Assembly (NCBI RefSeq): GCF_003337315.1
Contig: NZ_QPJV01000011.1
Location: forward strand, 1-64,000
Source of the DNA: Vagococcus fluvialis
GTDB lineage: Bacteria; Bacillota; Bacilli; Lactobacillales; Vagococcaceae
Direction: 5' to 3'
Length of the DNA stretch: 64,000 nucleotides
The translations under genes and the position numbers were made by a program. The notes under the pieces were generated by a model, which saw only the letters and a program-made list of their open reading frames with translations, did not search any database and was not told the DNA's origin. How positions within the stretch are numbered: the first letter of the stretch is position 1; each line of letters starts with the position of its first letter. Below, piece by piece: positions 26,348-35,963 of the stretch.

Positions 26348-26767
26348 ATGGGAATATTTGATTCGTTTAATATTAACTCTAGTGGGTTATCACTAGAGAG
26401 AATAAAGTTAGATACAATATCAACTAATATCGCAAATGTTAATACTACTAGAACTGAAAATGGCGGGCCATATAGAAGGAAAGAAGTAGTTTTTGAAGAA
26501 AGCTTAAAACAACAAACATCAAACAATGTAATGAAAAGTTATGGTGTAAAAACGACTGGGATATTAGAAGACCAAGAAGTCAAAAGAGCATACCAGCCAG
26601 AACATCCTGATTCAGACGAATATGGTTACTTAGAGTTACCGAATGTTAATTTGAGTGATGAGATGATTAATATGATGAACACTTTGAGGACTTATGAAGC
26701 CAACGCTTCAGCTTTTGAGTCAAGCAAAAATATGATGAAAAAAGCGTTAGAAATATCTAAGGATTAA
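26348..26767 (+). CDS. flgC: Flagellar basal-body rod protein FlgC
   Basis: FlgC is a proximal rod subunit. The 139-residue protein carries the rod motif DTISTNIANVNTT (about residues 22-34), the YGYLELPNVNLSDEMINMM block near the C-terminus and the final YEANASAFESSKNMMKKAL helix typical of FlgC. AGGAGGAAAG precedes the ATG, and the gene lies 12 bases after flgB. Confidence 0.95.
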   Translation: MGIFDSFNINSSGLSLERIKLDTISTNIANVNTTRTENGGPYRRKEVVFEESLKQQTSNNVMKSYGVKTTGILEDQEVKRAYQPEHPDSDEYGYLELPNVNLSDEMINMMNTLRTYEANASAFESSKNMMKKALEISKD

Positions 26768-26792
26768 AAGAGAAAGATTAAGGAGATTTATT

Positions 26793-27116
26793 ATGACCAT
26801 TTCAAATCATTTAAATTCTATACAAACTTATCAAAACGAGCTACAAGAAATCATGAATACAAATAGTATTTCTGAAAATTTAATAGAAGAAACAGGAAAA
26901 GATTTCTCAAGTATTTTATCTCAGACAATTGATAAGATAGATACTAGTATTTCAAAAAGTAGTGAGAATATACCTAAATTATTATCAGGTGAATTAGATA
27001 ATATGCATACCGCAATGATTGATATGTCATCTTCACAACTTGTATTACAAAGCGCTGTTCAAGTAAGAAATAAGTGTATTGAAGCATATAATGATATAAA
27101 AAATATGCAATTTTAA
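26793..27116 (+). CDS. fliE: Flagellar hook-basal body complex protein FliE
   Basis: FliE joins the MS-ring and the export gate to the rod. The 107-residue protein matches in length and in its C-terminal half: ELDNMHTAMIDMSSSQLVLQ, then QVRNKCIEAYNDIKNMQF, the usual FliE ending. Its place between flgC and fliF is the conserved Gram-positive order. Confidence 0.92.
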   Translation: MTISNHLNSIQTYQNELQEIMNTNSISENLIEETGKDFSSILSQTIDKIDTSISKSSENIPKLLSGELDNMHTAMIDMSSSQLVLQSAVQVRNKCIEAYNDIKNMQF

Positions 27117-27146
27117 TTGGATAGTGAAGGGAATTGAATACAAAAC

Positions 27147-28802
27147 ATGAATAAATTTCAGGAGCTAAAAGATAGCTTATTAAATAAATGGAGAGATTTA
27201 AATAGAATTAAGCAAATTAGCATTGTTTTAGCTTCTATTAGTGTAATTGTAATTATACTTCTCTCAACATTTATGTTAAATAAAACTGATTATTCTGTTC
27301 TTTTCTCTGATCTTTCAGATGAAGAATCAGGACAGATAACAAAAAATTTAGATGAAAATACCATAAAATATAAACTCGAAGATAAAGGAAGTAAAATTCT
27401 TGTTGATTCTAAGATGATTGATAAAGTCAGAATTGAGCTAGCAGTTGAAAATAAACTACCAAATAAATCGACGGGTTTTGAACTTTTTGATGAAAAAAAT
27501 ATGATGGCTACAGATGAAGATAGAAAAATTATGTACCAAAGAGCGGTAACAGGTGAAATTCAGCGAGCTATCGAATCTTTAGAAGCTGTGAATCAGGCAA
27601 AAGTTATGTTAGTAACACCTGATAAAAGTATTTTTGAAGAAAAAAATAAAGAGTCAAGTGCATCGATTGTTTTAAAGTTAAATTCTAATCAATCATTAAA
27701 TGAAGAAGCTATTAAAGGTATTGCTTTGTTAACTAGTGGAGCAGTTGAAAATTTACCTCAGAAAAACATTAAAATTGTCGATGAGCAAGGTAATGTATTA
27801 TCGGATGGGCTAGAGGATAAAAAATCAAATAATGCAAGTGATTTAGCAAGTAAATATCAAACATTAAAAGATGGTTTTGAGGAAAAACTGGAAGGTAAGG
27901 CATCGAGATTACTAGGAACCTTATATAAAGAAGATGACTTAAATCTTGCGATTAATGTTGATTTAGATTTTGATTCTATCGAAAAAACGACAATCAAATA
28001 TGCGGAACCTGAAATAAGAAGTGAAGTTATACAAGCTACTGGAGATGAACTTAATCCTGGAAGAATTGAAGGAGCAACGGCTAGAGATAATGCTACGAAT
28101 GTTGTTGGGAATACAGCTAATGGGACTAAGTCATATAGCCATACAATTAATAATGAACTTGATACTGAAACAACCAAAGTGTTAAATGCACCAGGTGTCG
28201 TTAAAAGAGTAACAGCTTCAGTTTTAATTAACGGGAATTTATCTGTTCAGGAAAAAAATCAACTTGAGGAATTAGTTCAATCAGCTATTGGATATGAAAG
28301 AGAACGTGGAGATAAAGTAACAGTTCAAGCGATTAAAGTAGGAGAAGAAGAGGTAGTTATTAAAGATGATACAGCCACTTCATCTAATAACCTTTTATCT
28401 TACATCAAACAACCTCTCGTTTTAGGCAGTATTATTGCAGTTTTATCGGTATTAGGAATTTTAATATTCTTACTTATTAGAAAAGGTAAGAAGAAAGATG
28501 ATTTAGAAGATTTATTCGACTATGACTTAGATGTTACAAAAGATATAGTTGCTGAACCTAAAATGATTAGAAGTGAGAAGCAAACTGAGAACTCAACAAG
28601 TGAGGAGTTTGAACAAGTAGTGAAAGACATTGAAATTAATCATCAAAAACTTATTAAAGATGATTTAGATAATGAATTATTAGCTAGAGAAAAACAACAA
28701 TTAAAAGAGAGTATGGATAAAGAGAATCAAGCTAAAAAATATGCCAAGGATAATCCTGAACTTGCAGCAGAATTAATAAAAGTTTGGATGAAAGATAAGT
28801 AG
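27147..28802 (+). CDS. fliF: Flagellar MS-ring protein FliF
   Basis: FliF forms the MS-ring in the membrane around the export gate. The 551-residue protein has an N-terminal membrane helix (about residues 24-45). Ring-building motifs follow: LFSDLSDEESGQI, then the FELFDEKNMMATDEDRKI region and AKVMLVTPDKSIF. A second helix lies near residue 425 and a cytoplasmic tail binds FliG. The only ribosome-site-like sequence, AAGGGA at 27127-27132, is unusually far (14 bases) from ATG 27147, and no better start is in frame. Confidence 0.95.
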   Translation: MNKFQELKDSLLNKWRDLNRIKQISIVLASISVIVIILLSTFMLNKTDYSVLFSDLSDEESGQITKNLDENTIKYKLEDKGSKILVDSKMIDKVRIELAVENKLPNKSTGFELFDEKNMMATDEDRKIMYQRAVTGEIQRAIESLEAVNQAKVMLVTPDKSIFEEKNKESSASIVLKLNSNQSLNEEAIKGIALLTSGAVENLPQKNIKIVDEQGNVLSDGLEDKKSNNASDLASKYQTLKDGFEEKLEGKASRLLGTLYKEDDLNLAINVDLDFDSIEKTTIKYAEPEIRSEVIQATGDELNPGRIEGATARDNATNVVGNTANGTKSYSHTINNELDTETTKVLNAPGVVKRVTASVLINGNLSVQEKNQLEELVQSAIGYERERGDKVTVQAIKVGEEEVVIKDDTATSSNNLLSYIKQPLVLGSIIAVLSVLGILIFLLIRKGKKKDDLEDLFDYDLDVTKDIVAEPKMIRSEKQTENSTSEEFEQVVKDIEINHQKLIKDDLDNELLAREKQQLKESMDKENQAKKYAKDNPELAAELIKVWMKDK

Positions 28803-28810
28803 GTGAATCA

Positions 28811-29815
28811 ATGGAAAATGTAGATGGAACAAAAAAAGCTGCTCTTTTGTTGATTTCACTGGGATCTGAAACAGCAGCTCAAATAATGAAACTTTTACCA
28901 GAAAAGTATATTCAAAAAGTTAGTTATGAGATAGCAAATATTGATTATGTGAAACCAGAGGACAGAGAGAGAGTTATAGAAGAATTTGTTCAGATGTCAA
29001 CTGCTCGAAGACATGTAGTTGACGGAGGTATTGATTACGCTATTGATTTATTAAATAAAGCGTTAGGTGCTCAAAAAGCAAAAGAGGTTGTTAGTGTTTT
29101 AAATCAAATTCAATTGAGAGAACGACCTTTTAATATTGCTAGAAAAGCAGATACACAGCAACTTACAAATTTATTACTTAGTGAACATCCGCAGACTGTT
29201 GCACTAATTTTATGTTATATGCAACCTGATAAAGCGGCAGAGGTATTGGCTCACTTTCCAGATAATAGACAAGCAGAAATTGCTGAAAAAATTGGTACTA
29301 TTTCAAGTACGTCACCTATTATTATTGAAAAAATAGAAAAAGTTATTGAAAATAAATTTTCTAATTTTGTTGAGAATGATACTGAAAATGTCGGTGGTGT
29401 TAATACTTTAGTTGAAATTCTAAACTCAGTTGGAAGAAGTACAGAGAAAAATATTATAAGTGATTTAGAAAAACGTCAACCAGAATTATCTGAAGAAATA
29501 AAAGCTAATTTATTTACATTTGAAGATATTGTTGGCTTAGAAAAATCAGATGTCCAAAAAGTTTTACGAGATGTTAATCATGATGTATTGGTTCTTGCGC
29601 TTAAGGGAGCATCTGAGGGAATCAAGGAATTCATTTATAGTAATCAAAGTTCAAGGTCTGTTGAGACATTAAAAGAAGATTTACAATTCTTAGGACCAGC
29701 AAGATTATCTGCTGTTGAGGAAGCACAACAAAATATTGTTGCTGTTATAAGAAAACTTGATGAGGAAGGAGAAATTTATATCGGAAGAGGTGACCAAGAT
29801 GCAGTCATCTCGTAA
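28811..29815 (+). CDS. fliG: Flagellar motor switch protein FliG
   Basis: FliG couples stator torque to the rotor and sits on FliF. The 334-residue protein shows the N-terminal DGTKKAALLLISLGSETAA, the middle-domain EHPQTVALILCYMQP with DKAAEVLAHFP, and the C-terminal torque helix region FTFEDIVGLEKSDVQKVL. AGGTGAAT precedes the ATG, eight bases after fliF. The 3' end overlaps fliH. Confidence 0.96.
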   Translation: MENVDGTKKAALLLISLGSETAAQIMKLLPEKYIQKVSYEIANIDYVKPEDRERVIEEFVQMSTARRHVVDGGIDYAIDLLNKALGAQKAKEVVSVLNQIQLRERPFNIARKADTQQLTNLLLSEHPQTVALILCYMQPDKAAEVLAHFPDNRQAEIAEKIGTISSTSPIIIEKIEKVIENKFSNFVENDTENVGGVNTLVEILNSVGRSTEKNIISDLEKRQPELSEEIKANLFTFEDIVGLEKSDVQKVLRDVNHDVLVLALKGASEGIKEFIYSNQSSRSVETLKEDLQFLGPARLSAVEEAQQNIVAVIRKLDEEGEIYIGRGDQDAVIS

Positions 29816-30644
29816 CTTCTTTAAAAATGAAGATACAAATACTCATTCTGAAGTGAAAAAAATAGAAACTTTTTATACTCCTAAGAGTAGGGAAGTAACT
29901 GCTTCTAAAGAAAGCTTAACGGTTTCTGAGATGAAGCAGTTAGAATATAATTTTAATGAAATTCAGAGAGAAAAAGAGAAACAATTAATAAATGAATTAA
30001 ACAAGGAAAAAAATGATTTTAAAAAACTAATTGAAAAAGAAAAAGCTAAATTTTTTAAAGAATTAATAGAATTAAGGCAATCAGTACTAGTAAAAGCTGA
30101 GGATGAAAGTAATGAAATTAAAGAGGTAGCTTATCAGCTTGGACTAAAAGAAGGACAAAAAGATGGCTATGAAACAGGTGTACAAGAAGGTTACATAGCT
30201 GGGCAATTAGAAGCGGAATCGCTAAAAGAAAATGCTCATAAAATCATGGAGCAAACAACTGAAGCAATTGAAATTTATAAAAAAGAGAAGCAAATGGATT
30301 TCATTCGAGTAGCAGCAGTTATGGCAGAAAATATTATTCACCATGAATTGAGTTTATCTGAAGACAAACTTAAATTGCTATTACAACCTGTTTTAAATCA
30401 GTTAGAAAAAGCTGAAAACTTTATTTCAATTTATGTTACAAAGGATAATTTAGAAAATACTAATTCGTACATGGAAAAAATGAAAGAAAGTTTCTCCGAT
30501 TTAAAATTTGCGGTTTTAGTAGATGAATCTTTAGAAAAAAATGGTTGTATCATTGAAACGAATTATGAAGTTATTGATTTACAAATTCAAAAACAACTTG
30601 ATTTAATGGTAAAGGATTTGTATGAAGGTGATTCCGATGGGTGA
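29799..30644 (+). CDS. fliH: Flagellar export ATPase regulator FliH
   Basis: FliH binds and restrains the export ATPase FliI and docks it at the C-ring. From ATG 29799 it has 281 residues, with a long Lys/Glu-rich coiled coil (about 45-150) and glycine-rich segments including GLKEGQKDGYETGVQEGYIAGQ, the GxxxG repeats typical of FliH. A C-terminal domain resembling V-ATPase subunit E follows. The start is chosen because AGAGGTGA lies at 29786-29793; a longer version from 29757 would overlap fliG further. It overlaps fliG by 17 bases. Confidence 0.9.
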   Translation: MQSSRNFFKNEDTNTHSEVKKIETFYTPKSREVTASKESLTVSEMKQLEYNFNEIQREKEKQLINELNKEKNDFKKLIEKEKAKFFKELIELRQSVLVKAEDESNEIKEVAYQLGLKEGQKDGYETGVQEGYIAGQLEAESLKENAHKIMEQTTEAIEIYKKEKQMDFIRVAAVMAENIIHHELSLSEDKLKLLLQPVLNQLEKAENFISIYVTKDNLENTNSYMEKMKESFSDLKFAVLVDESLEKNGCIIETNYEVIDLQIQKQLDLMVKDLYEGDSDG

Positions 30645-31953
30645 TTTTTTAGAAGCAAATAAAATCAATAAAAAAATAAGTAATCGTTCTTATTATTTGA
30701 AGTTTGGAAAAGTTACTCAAGTAGTTGGTTTAATTATTAAAGTCGAAGGATTAGATGTATTTATCGGAGAAGTTTGTCAAATCGAAATAAATAAAACTAA
30801 TAAAAGTGTTATGGCAGAAGTAGTTGGTTTTGTTAATAAAACAGTTCTGTTGATGCCATTAGACGAGTTAGATGGAATTGGGCCAGGATGTTTGGTAAAA
30901 CCAACTGGATCAGCACTTGAAATTGAAATAAATAATCAACTATTAGGAAAAACGCTAGATGGATTAGGCCGAGTAATTACTGATAATGAACCACTACTAA
31001 ATGCAGAAAAATATTCTGTTAATCGTGAGTCACCTGATCCTTTTAAACGACGAAAAATTGAAACAGTTATGAGTACTGGAGTAAAAGCAATTGATGGAAT
31101 CTTGACTGTAGGGGAAGGTCAGAGATTAGGGATTTTTGCTGGAAGTGGTGTAGGAAAAAGTACACTTCTTGGAATGATTGCAAGATATTGTGAAGCAGAT
31201 GTCATTGTAATAGGTTTGATTGGTGAACGTGGAAGAGAAGTTACAGAATTTATAGAAAATGATTTAGGGCCTGAAGGGTATAAAAAATCAGTCATAGTAT
31301 GTGCTACATCAGATCAACCACCACTTGTACGATTAAAGGGTGCTTTTGTAGCAACAGCTATAGCTGAATACTATAGAGATCAAGGTAAAAAAGTTATTTT
31401 AATGATGGATTCAGTAACTAGGTTTGCAATGGCTCAACGTGAAATAGGGTTGGCAACAGGTGAACCACCAACTTCAAAAGGTTATACACCATCAGTTTTC
31501 ACCATGTTACCAAAGTTATTAGAACGAAGTGGGATGGCTGAAAAAGGTTCAATCACAGCTTTTTATACAGTTTTAGTTGAAGGTGACGATATGAATGAAC
31601 CTATTGCTGATGCTGTCAGAGGTATTCTTGATGGACATGTTGTTTTGTCAAGAAAAATAGCCGCAGAAAATCATTACCCAGCAATAGATATACAACAAAG
31701 TCTTAGCCGATTAATGAAAAGCATAGTAACGCCAAACCAGTACAATCAAGCTGGCTTACTCAAAGAAAACTTAGCAACTTATTCAGAAGCTAAGGATTTA
31801 ATTGATATTGGTGCTTATAAAATAGGAACTAATCCTAAAGTAGATAAAGCAATAGAAATAAATAATGAAATTAAGTCATTTCTAAAACAAAAAGTTGATG
31901 AGCCGTCAACTTTCTTAGAAACGACAGAATCATTAAGCCGAGTGTTTCACTGA
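30637..31953 (+). CDS. fliI: Flagellum-specific ATPase FliI
   Basis: FliI is the ATPase of the flagellar type III export apparatus. The 438-residue protein has Walker A FAGSGVGKSTLL (about residues 167-178), the GLIGERGREVTEF block, Walker B VILMMDSVTRFAMAQREI, and GEPPTSKGYTPSVF. ATG 30637 is chosen because AAGGTG lies six bases upstream; an in-frame ATG at 30622 is also possible. It overlaps the fliH end by eight bases. Confidence 0.95.
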   Translation: MGDFLEANKINKKISNRSYYLKFGKVTQVVGLIIKVEGLDVFIGEVCQIEINKTNKSVMAEVVGFVNKTVLLMPLDELDGIGPGCLVKPTGSALEIEINNQLLGKTLDGLGRVITDNEPLLNAEKYSVNRESPDPFKRRKIETVMSTGVKAIDGILTVGEGQRLGIFAGSGVGKSTLLGMIARYCEADVIVIGLIGERGREVTEFIENDLGPEGYKKSVIVCATSDQPPLVRLKGAFVATAIAEYYRDQGKKVILMMDSVTRFAMAQREIGLATGEPPTSKGYTPSVFTMLPKLLERSGMAEKGSITAFYTVLVEGDDMNEPIADAVRGILDGHVVLSRKIAAENHYPAIDIQQSLSRLMKSIVTPNQYNQAGLLKENLATYSEAKDLIDIGAYKIGTNPKVDKAIEINNEIKSFLKQKVDEPSTFLETTESLSRVFH

Positions 31954-31970
31954 AACATTCTGAGGGAAGG

Positions 31971-32414
31971 GTGAGATGGTTGTCGAAATATAAATTTAAA
32001 CTAGACAATGTTTTAAATTGGCGTGAACTTGAAGAAGAAGAAGCCAAGAAAAATTTTTTAATATACCAACAAGCTCAAAAAGAACAAGAAGAATTATTAA
32101 ATGATTTCATTACAGCTAGTGATGAGATGAAAGAAGAAGTTGCAACATTAATTAATATTAATGATTTAAGACAACAGTATATTTATAAGAATTATTTGGA
32201 TGAACAAATTGTTAAACAACAAGCTACTGTCGAGCAATTTTCAAATGAAACAAATAAAATGATGGAAGTTTTTGTTGAAGCACAAAAAGAGAGAAAAGTA
32301 ATAGAGAGATTAAAAGAAAAACATCACGAGAATTTCTTATTTTTAGAAAAGCGTGAAGAACAAAAAAATCTAGATGAAATGGGAACATTACGACATTGTT
32401 ACTCTTTCTTATAA
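31971..32414 (+). CDS. fliJ: Flagellar export chaperone FliJ
   Basis: FliJ is the small coiled-coil protein that links the ATPase to the export gate. The 147-residue protein begins SKYKFKLDNVLNWRELEEEEA, the usual FliJ opening, and is almost entirely charged helix. The start is GTG 31971 with GAGG upstream; TTG 31980, with AAGGGTGA before it, would give a shorter product and is a real alternative. Position after fliI supports the assignment. Confidence 0.85.
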   Translation: MRWLSKYKFKLDNVLNWRELEEEEAKKNFLIYQQAQKEQEELLNDFITASDEMKEEVATLININDLRQQYIYKNYLDEQIVKQQATVEQFSNETNKMMEVFVEAQKERKVIERLKEKHHENFLFLEKREEQKNLDEMGTLRHCYSFL

Positions 32415-32437
32415 TAGATAGAAGGGAATGTGATTAA

Positions 32438-33790
32438 GTGGCAGAAATTACTGGCTTGGAAAATATACCTTTTACTTCAGTTATTAAATTGGAAGAAAAT
32501 CTAAGTGGGATAAATTTTGATGCTCCCACTGGACAATTTTTGTCGATGTTTAATGAAGAGGTTGCTGCGTTATTGCCAAAAAGTATAACCGAAGATGGAA
32601 ATAGCATTGATAAAAGCGAATCCCCTGTTGGAAATGATTCTCCAATTGTTAATTTAACAGAAAATGGTAATACAGAGGACGAGAATTTACTTGTTGAAGT
32701 TGATAAATCACTTGTAAAAGAAAAAAATACTGACTCTAAAGATTCCGAAGAAATAGAGTTAAGTCAATTTATTGATGCTAATCCTCTTTCATTGATTGTT
32801 AATAATATGTCAGCATCATATTTGAATTTAATTGATTTACAAAATGGTGTTGAAAATCAATTACCAAGTTTGGATGTTGAACCCGGTACATTACCAATTA
32901 TAGATAATTCTAATCATATTGCTGGTATGAACGGGAAAGAGTTTAATTTATCAACTCTAGACGAGACACCTAAACTGATAAGCGTGGATACAGCTACTGA
33001 TATATTAAATAAAAATCAAAAGATACCAGAAAAAATCGATTTAGAACAACCATTAGCTCAAAATAAGATTCTTAATGAAGTTGATGGGATTAATGAGGTT
33101 AATCAAAAGTCGATAGCACCAGAAGAAAAATCAGCATTAAAGGTATCTAAAGAGAGTATTCCATTAGAAATAATAAAGAAAAAAGATTTTTCTGAAATAG
33201 AAGCAGTACCACAAATAGAAAGTGAAGAACCTAATGAAATAAAATCACAAGTACAAATATTATCACAGCCTGTTCAAAGTTTATTAGATAAGTCAGTTGT
33301 TGGCAAAAATATTGCGGGAAGTAGTTTAGTTAATAAAAATTTTGAACAAGAAAACATAAATCGTTTGTCTGACACGATTAGCCATGAAATAACTAATTTA
33401 TCTGAGAAAGAAAGTAACACATTTAAATTAACACTTAGACCAGAGAGCTTGGGAGAATTAGATGTTGTGCTAGACGTTAAAGATGGGAAAATCTCAGCAA
33501 AATTTTTAGTAGAAACTGATAAGGTAAAAGAACTGATTCAAAGCAATTTAACTAATCTTCAAGAATCTTTAAGTAAGCATAATGTTGTTTTATCAAAATC
33601 AGAAGTATCTTTAAATTTACCTAATAATAATTTTTCTTCTTTTGACGGTAATTTAAATCATAGGCAAAATCAGCAACAACAAGAAAAATTCTTTAATACA
33701 GGTAAATTAGCTCAACAATACCAGTTAAAAGATGAGTATGAAGAAACGAAACAAGTTAATATAACAGATTCAGTCGATATATTGGTTTAA
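32438..33790 (+). CDS. fliK: Flagellar hook-length control protein FliK
   Basis: FliK measures hook length and switches export specificity. The 450-residue protein has a long, low-complexity, Asn/Glu/Ser-rich N-terminal part with little conservation. The C-terminal hook-length domain is conserved: FKLTLRPESLGELDVVLDV (about residues 330-348) and ISAKFLVETDKVKELI, the LRPxxLGxVxV-type motif. A Gln-rich tail follows. It starts with GTG at 32438. It lies between fliJ and flgD as usual. Confidence 0.9.
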   Translation: MAEITGLENIPFTSVIKLEENLSGINFDAPTGQFLSMFNEEVAALLPKSITEDGNSIDKSESPVGNDSPIVNLTENGNTEDENLLVEVDKSLVKEKNTDSKDSEEIELSQFIDANPLSLIVNNMSASYLNLIDLQNGVENQLPSLDVEPGTLPIIDNSNHIAGMNGKEFNLSTLDETPKLISVDTATDILNKNQKIPEKIDLEQPLAQNKILNEVDGINEVNQKSIAPEEKSALKVSKESIPLEIIKKKDFSEIEAVPQIESEEPNEIKSQVQILSQPVQSLLDKSVVGKNIAGSSLVNKNFEQENINRLSDTISHEITNLSEKESNTFKLTLRPESLGELDVVLDVKDGKISAKFLVETDKVKELIQSNLTNLQESLSKHNVVLSKSEVSLNLPNNNFSSFDGNLNHRQNQQQQEKFFNTGKLAQQYQLKDEYEETKQVNITDSVDILV

Positions 33791-33802
33791 AGAGGTGAGA
33801 GT

Positions 33803-34240
33803 ATGACAGATATAAACAGACAAATGGCTTTAGGAACAAGTCAATTGGCAAATCCTTCATCATATAGTTCTAGTAAAGCTGATTCTAAGAATGGAATCAA
33901 AATGGATGATTTCTTAAAAATTTTAGCAGCATCTATGAGCAATCCTTCTTTATCAGGATCAGAAGGAGGAGGCAGCAATGGGACAGATTATATTTCCCAA
34001 CTTGTTCAGTTTACAACTTTAGAGCAACTACAAGAATTAGGTAGTAATTTAGAGTATACGATGATGATGACACAACAACAACAAGCCATTAGTATGGTTG
34101 GAAAAACAGCTACTATGTACGAAAATGGGGAAAAAATAACTGGCCCAATTGAAAAAGTTAAATTTTCAAGCGGTTTTGCAACACTAGTAGTAAATGGTAA
34201 AGATTATTTGATGAGTCAAATGATTGAAGTCGGAGAATAA
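33803..34240 (+). CDS. flgD: Flagellar hook assembly protein FlgD
   Basis: FlgD is the scaffold cap for hook assembly. The 145-residue protein has the conserved region MDDFLKILAASMSNPS, then DYISQLVQFTTLEQLQEL and the MMTQQQQAISMVGKTA block. It is short, lacking the Ig/Fn3-like C-terminal domains of enteric FlgD, as is common in Firmicutes. AGAGGTGAG precedes the ATG. Confidence 0.93.
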   Translation: MTDINRQMALGTSQLANPSSYSSSKADSKNGIKMDDFLKILAASMSNPSLSGSEGGGSNGTDYISQLVQFTTLEQLQELGSNLEYTMMMTQQQQAISMVGKTATMYENGEKITGPIEKVKFSSGFATLVVNGKDYLMSQMIEVGE

Positions 34241-34250
34241 AAAATAAAGG

Positions 34251-34268
34251 AGCACACTTTTTTGTGCT
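34251..34268 (+). other. Small hairpin between flgD and flgE
   Basis: AGCACA (34251-34256) pairs with TGTGCT (34263-34268). An AAAGGAG just before it is a decoy ribosome site; the one used for flgE is AAGGGG at 34272-34277. A role in mRNA processing is possible but unsupported. Confidence 0.35.
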
Positions 34269-34283
34269 AGTAAGGGGAAAAAA

Positions 34284-35183
34284 ATGCTTAAATCACTATA
34301 TTCAGGTGTAAGTGGAATGAAGAGTTTACAAACTAAAATGGACGTTGTTTCAAATAATATAGCTAACGTAAATACTTTTGGTTTTAAAGCTGGTCGCGTA
34401 AGATTTCAAGATTTAATGAGTCAAACAGAGGCCAATGCACAAGGACCAACTGTTACTGGTGCTGGTGGAGTCAATGCTAGACAAGTTGGGTTAGGAGTTA
34501 AAGTTGGTGCAATTGATACTTTTACTGGAAACGGAACACCACAACCAACTGGTAGACCTTTAGATTTTGCAATCGATGCAGACGGTTACTTTGTTTTACA
34601 AAAAGATGGTAAAGATCAGACTAAATTTTATACACGTGACGGAGGATTTACATTAGATAGCACAGGAACGCTAACTAATGCAGATGGCTATAAAGTTATG
34701 GGATACCAAACAAAAAATGGACCAATTAAAAATGATGGTACCTTTAATCCTAATGAAGATTTAGAAGATAATTCAGTTTTAGGACCATTAACAATTGGAA
34801 ATAAAATTACTGTTGATGGAAAAGAAATTGATTTAGTGAACTACTCTATAGATGCTACGGGATTAGTTACAGGAAAATATAGTGATGATAACACATACAT
34901 TTTAGGGCAAATATCTATTGCAACTTTTTCTAATCCAGATGGGCTAGAAAAAGTTGGTGGTAATAATTTCGTTCAATCAGGAAACTCTGGAGCTCCTAAA
35001 ATGGTTAGAGCCGGAGAAGATGGAAGTGGACGATTAGTTCAAGGAACTTTAGAAGGTTCAAATGTTGACTTGGCTAATGAGTTTACAGAGATGATTATCG
35101 CTAGCCGTGCTTATCAAGCGAACTCAAGAAGTATTACTACTTCTGATGAAATGTTACAAGAATTAATTAATTTAAAACGTTAA
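34284..35183 (+). CDS. flgE: Flagellar hook protein FlgE
   Basis: FlgE polymerises into the hook. The 299-residue protein has the N-terminal MLKSLYSGVSGMKSLQ and VVSNNIANVNTFGFKAGR motifs. The central FAIDADGYFVLQKDG and RDGGFTLDSTGTL blocks and the C-terminal EGSNVDLANEFTEMIIASR with AYQANSRSITTSDEM are also present. It is shorter than enteric FlgE (about 400 residues), similar to other Gram-positive hook proteins. It follows flgD and precedes flbD. Confidence 0.94.
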   Translation: MLKSLYSGVSGMKSLQTKMDVVSNNIANVNTFGFKAGRVRFQDLMSQTEANAQGPTVTGAGGVNARQVGLGVKVGAIDTFTGNGTPQPTGRPLDFAIDADGYFVLQKDGKDQTKFYTRDGGFTLDSTGTLTNADGYKVMGYQTKNGPIKNDGTFNPNEDLEDNSVLGPLTIGNKITVDGKEIDLVNYSIDATGLVTGKYSDDNTYILGQISIATFSNPDGLEKVGGNNFVQSGNSGAPKMVRAGEDGSGRLVQGTLEGSNVDLANEFTEMIIASRAYQANSRSITTSDEMLQELINLKR

Positions 35184-35226
35184 TTAATCGATAAAATTTG
35201 GTGTTTTATTAAGCGAGGGAAAACAT

Positions 35227-35418
35227 ATGATTCAATTAACAAGCATCAATGGAAAGTCATTCTTACTAAACAGTTCGTTGATTTATCGAATTGATAAATC
35301 ACCAGATTCGATTATTACATTAAGAGATGGACAGAAAGTAATGGTTCAAGAAACTGCTGAAGAGATTGCTCAATTATATTTAGACTATCAAAAAAGACTA
35401 GTTGGGCGAATTTTTTAG
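35227..35418 (+). CDS. flbD: FlbD family flagellar protein
   Basis: A 63-residue protein matching the small FlbD family found after the hook gene in Gram-positive flagellar operons. It reads MIQLTSINGKSFLLNSSLIYRI at the start, with a TLRDGQKVMVQET block. Its function is poorly known; it should not be confused with the Caulobacter response regulator FlbD. GCGAGGGAAA before ATG 35227 serves as ribosome site. Confidence 0.85.
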   Translation: MIQLTSINGKSFLLNSSLIYRIDKSPDSIITLRDGQKVMVQETAEEIAQLYLDYQKRLVGRIF

Positions 35419-35446
35419 TTAGTTAATTAAAAACGAGGTGTGAATA

Positions 35447-35947
35447 ATGGAACAAGAAATTTTGGAGGAAGAAGTAAAGGAACCCAAAAAAGGTAAAAAA
35501 AATATTATTTTGATATTAGTAGTAGCTGTTGTAGGAATAATTGCAGGGACTGCTGGAACCTTTATAGGTAATGCTATCTCACATAAAGTAAATGGCAAGC
35601 AAACACCACAAGTAGTGGAGCAAAAATTTAGCGAAAATGAAGTAGCTGTTCCTTTAGATGAATTTTTAATTAATTTGGCAACTGGAAAAAGTGGGGAAGC
35701 TACATACATTCGTATTGAATTGTCTTTATTAACTTCTAGCGAAAAAAATGCAGAGGTAATAAATTCAAGTAAAGATTTAATTCGAGATAGTATCATTAAC
35801 TTATTAAGACAAAAAGATGCAGAAAGTATTTTGGAAGATCAAAATGGCGTTAATAAATTAAAAGAAGAATTAAAAAACCAAATTAATGGTGATTATGGAT
35901 CAGCCTTAGTTAGAGAAGTTTTCATTACTAACTTAGTTATTCAATAA
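35447..35947 (+). CDS. fliL: Flagellar basal-body associated protein FliL
   Basis: FliL surrounds and supports the stator. The 166-residue protein has one membrane helix (about residues 17-40, IILILVVAVVGIIAGT) and an extracytoplasmic domain with VPLDEFLINLATG and YIRIELSLLTSS. It ends with LVREVFITNLVIQ, typical of FliL. ACGAGGTGTG precedes the ATG. Confidence 0.93.
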   Translation: MEQEILEEEVKEPKKGKKNIILILVVAVVGIIAGTAGTFIGNAISHKVNGKQTPQVVEQKFSENEVAVPLDEFLINLATGKSGEATYIRIELSLLTSSEKNAEVINSSKDLIRDSIINLLRQKDAESILEDQNGVNKLKEELKNQINGDYGSALVREVFITNLVIQ

Positions 35948-35963
35948 TTATGAAGGAGAAATA

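Noticed and set aside
33803-34240. FlgD as a truncated gene
   Set aside because: At 145 residues it lacks the C-terminal domains of enteric FlgD, but short FlgD proteins are normal in Firmicutes and the ends look complete.
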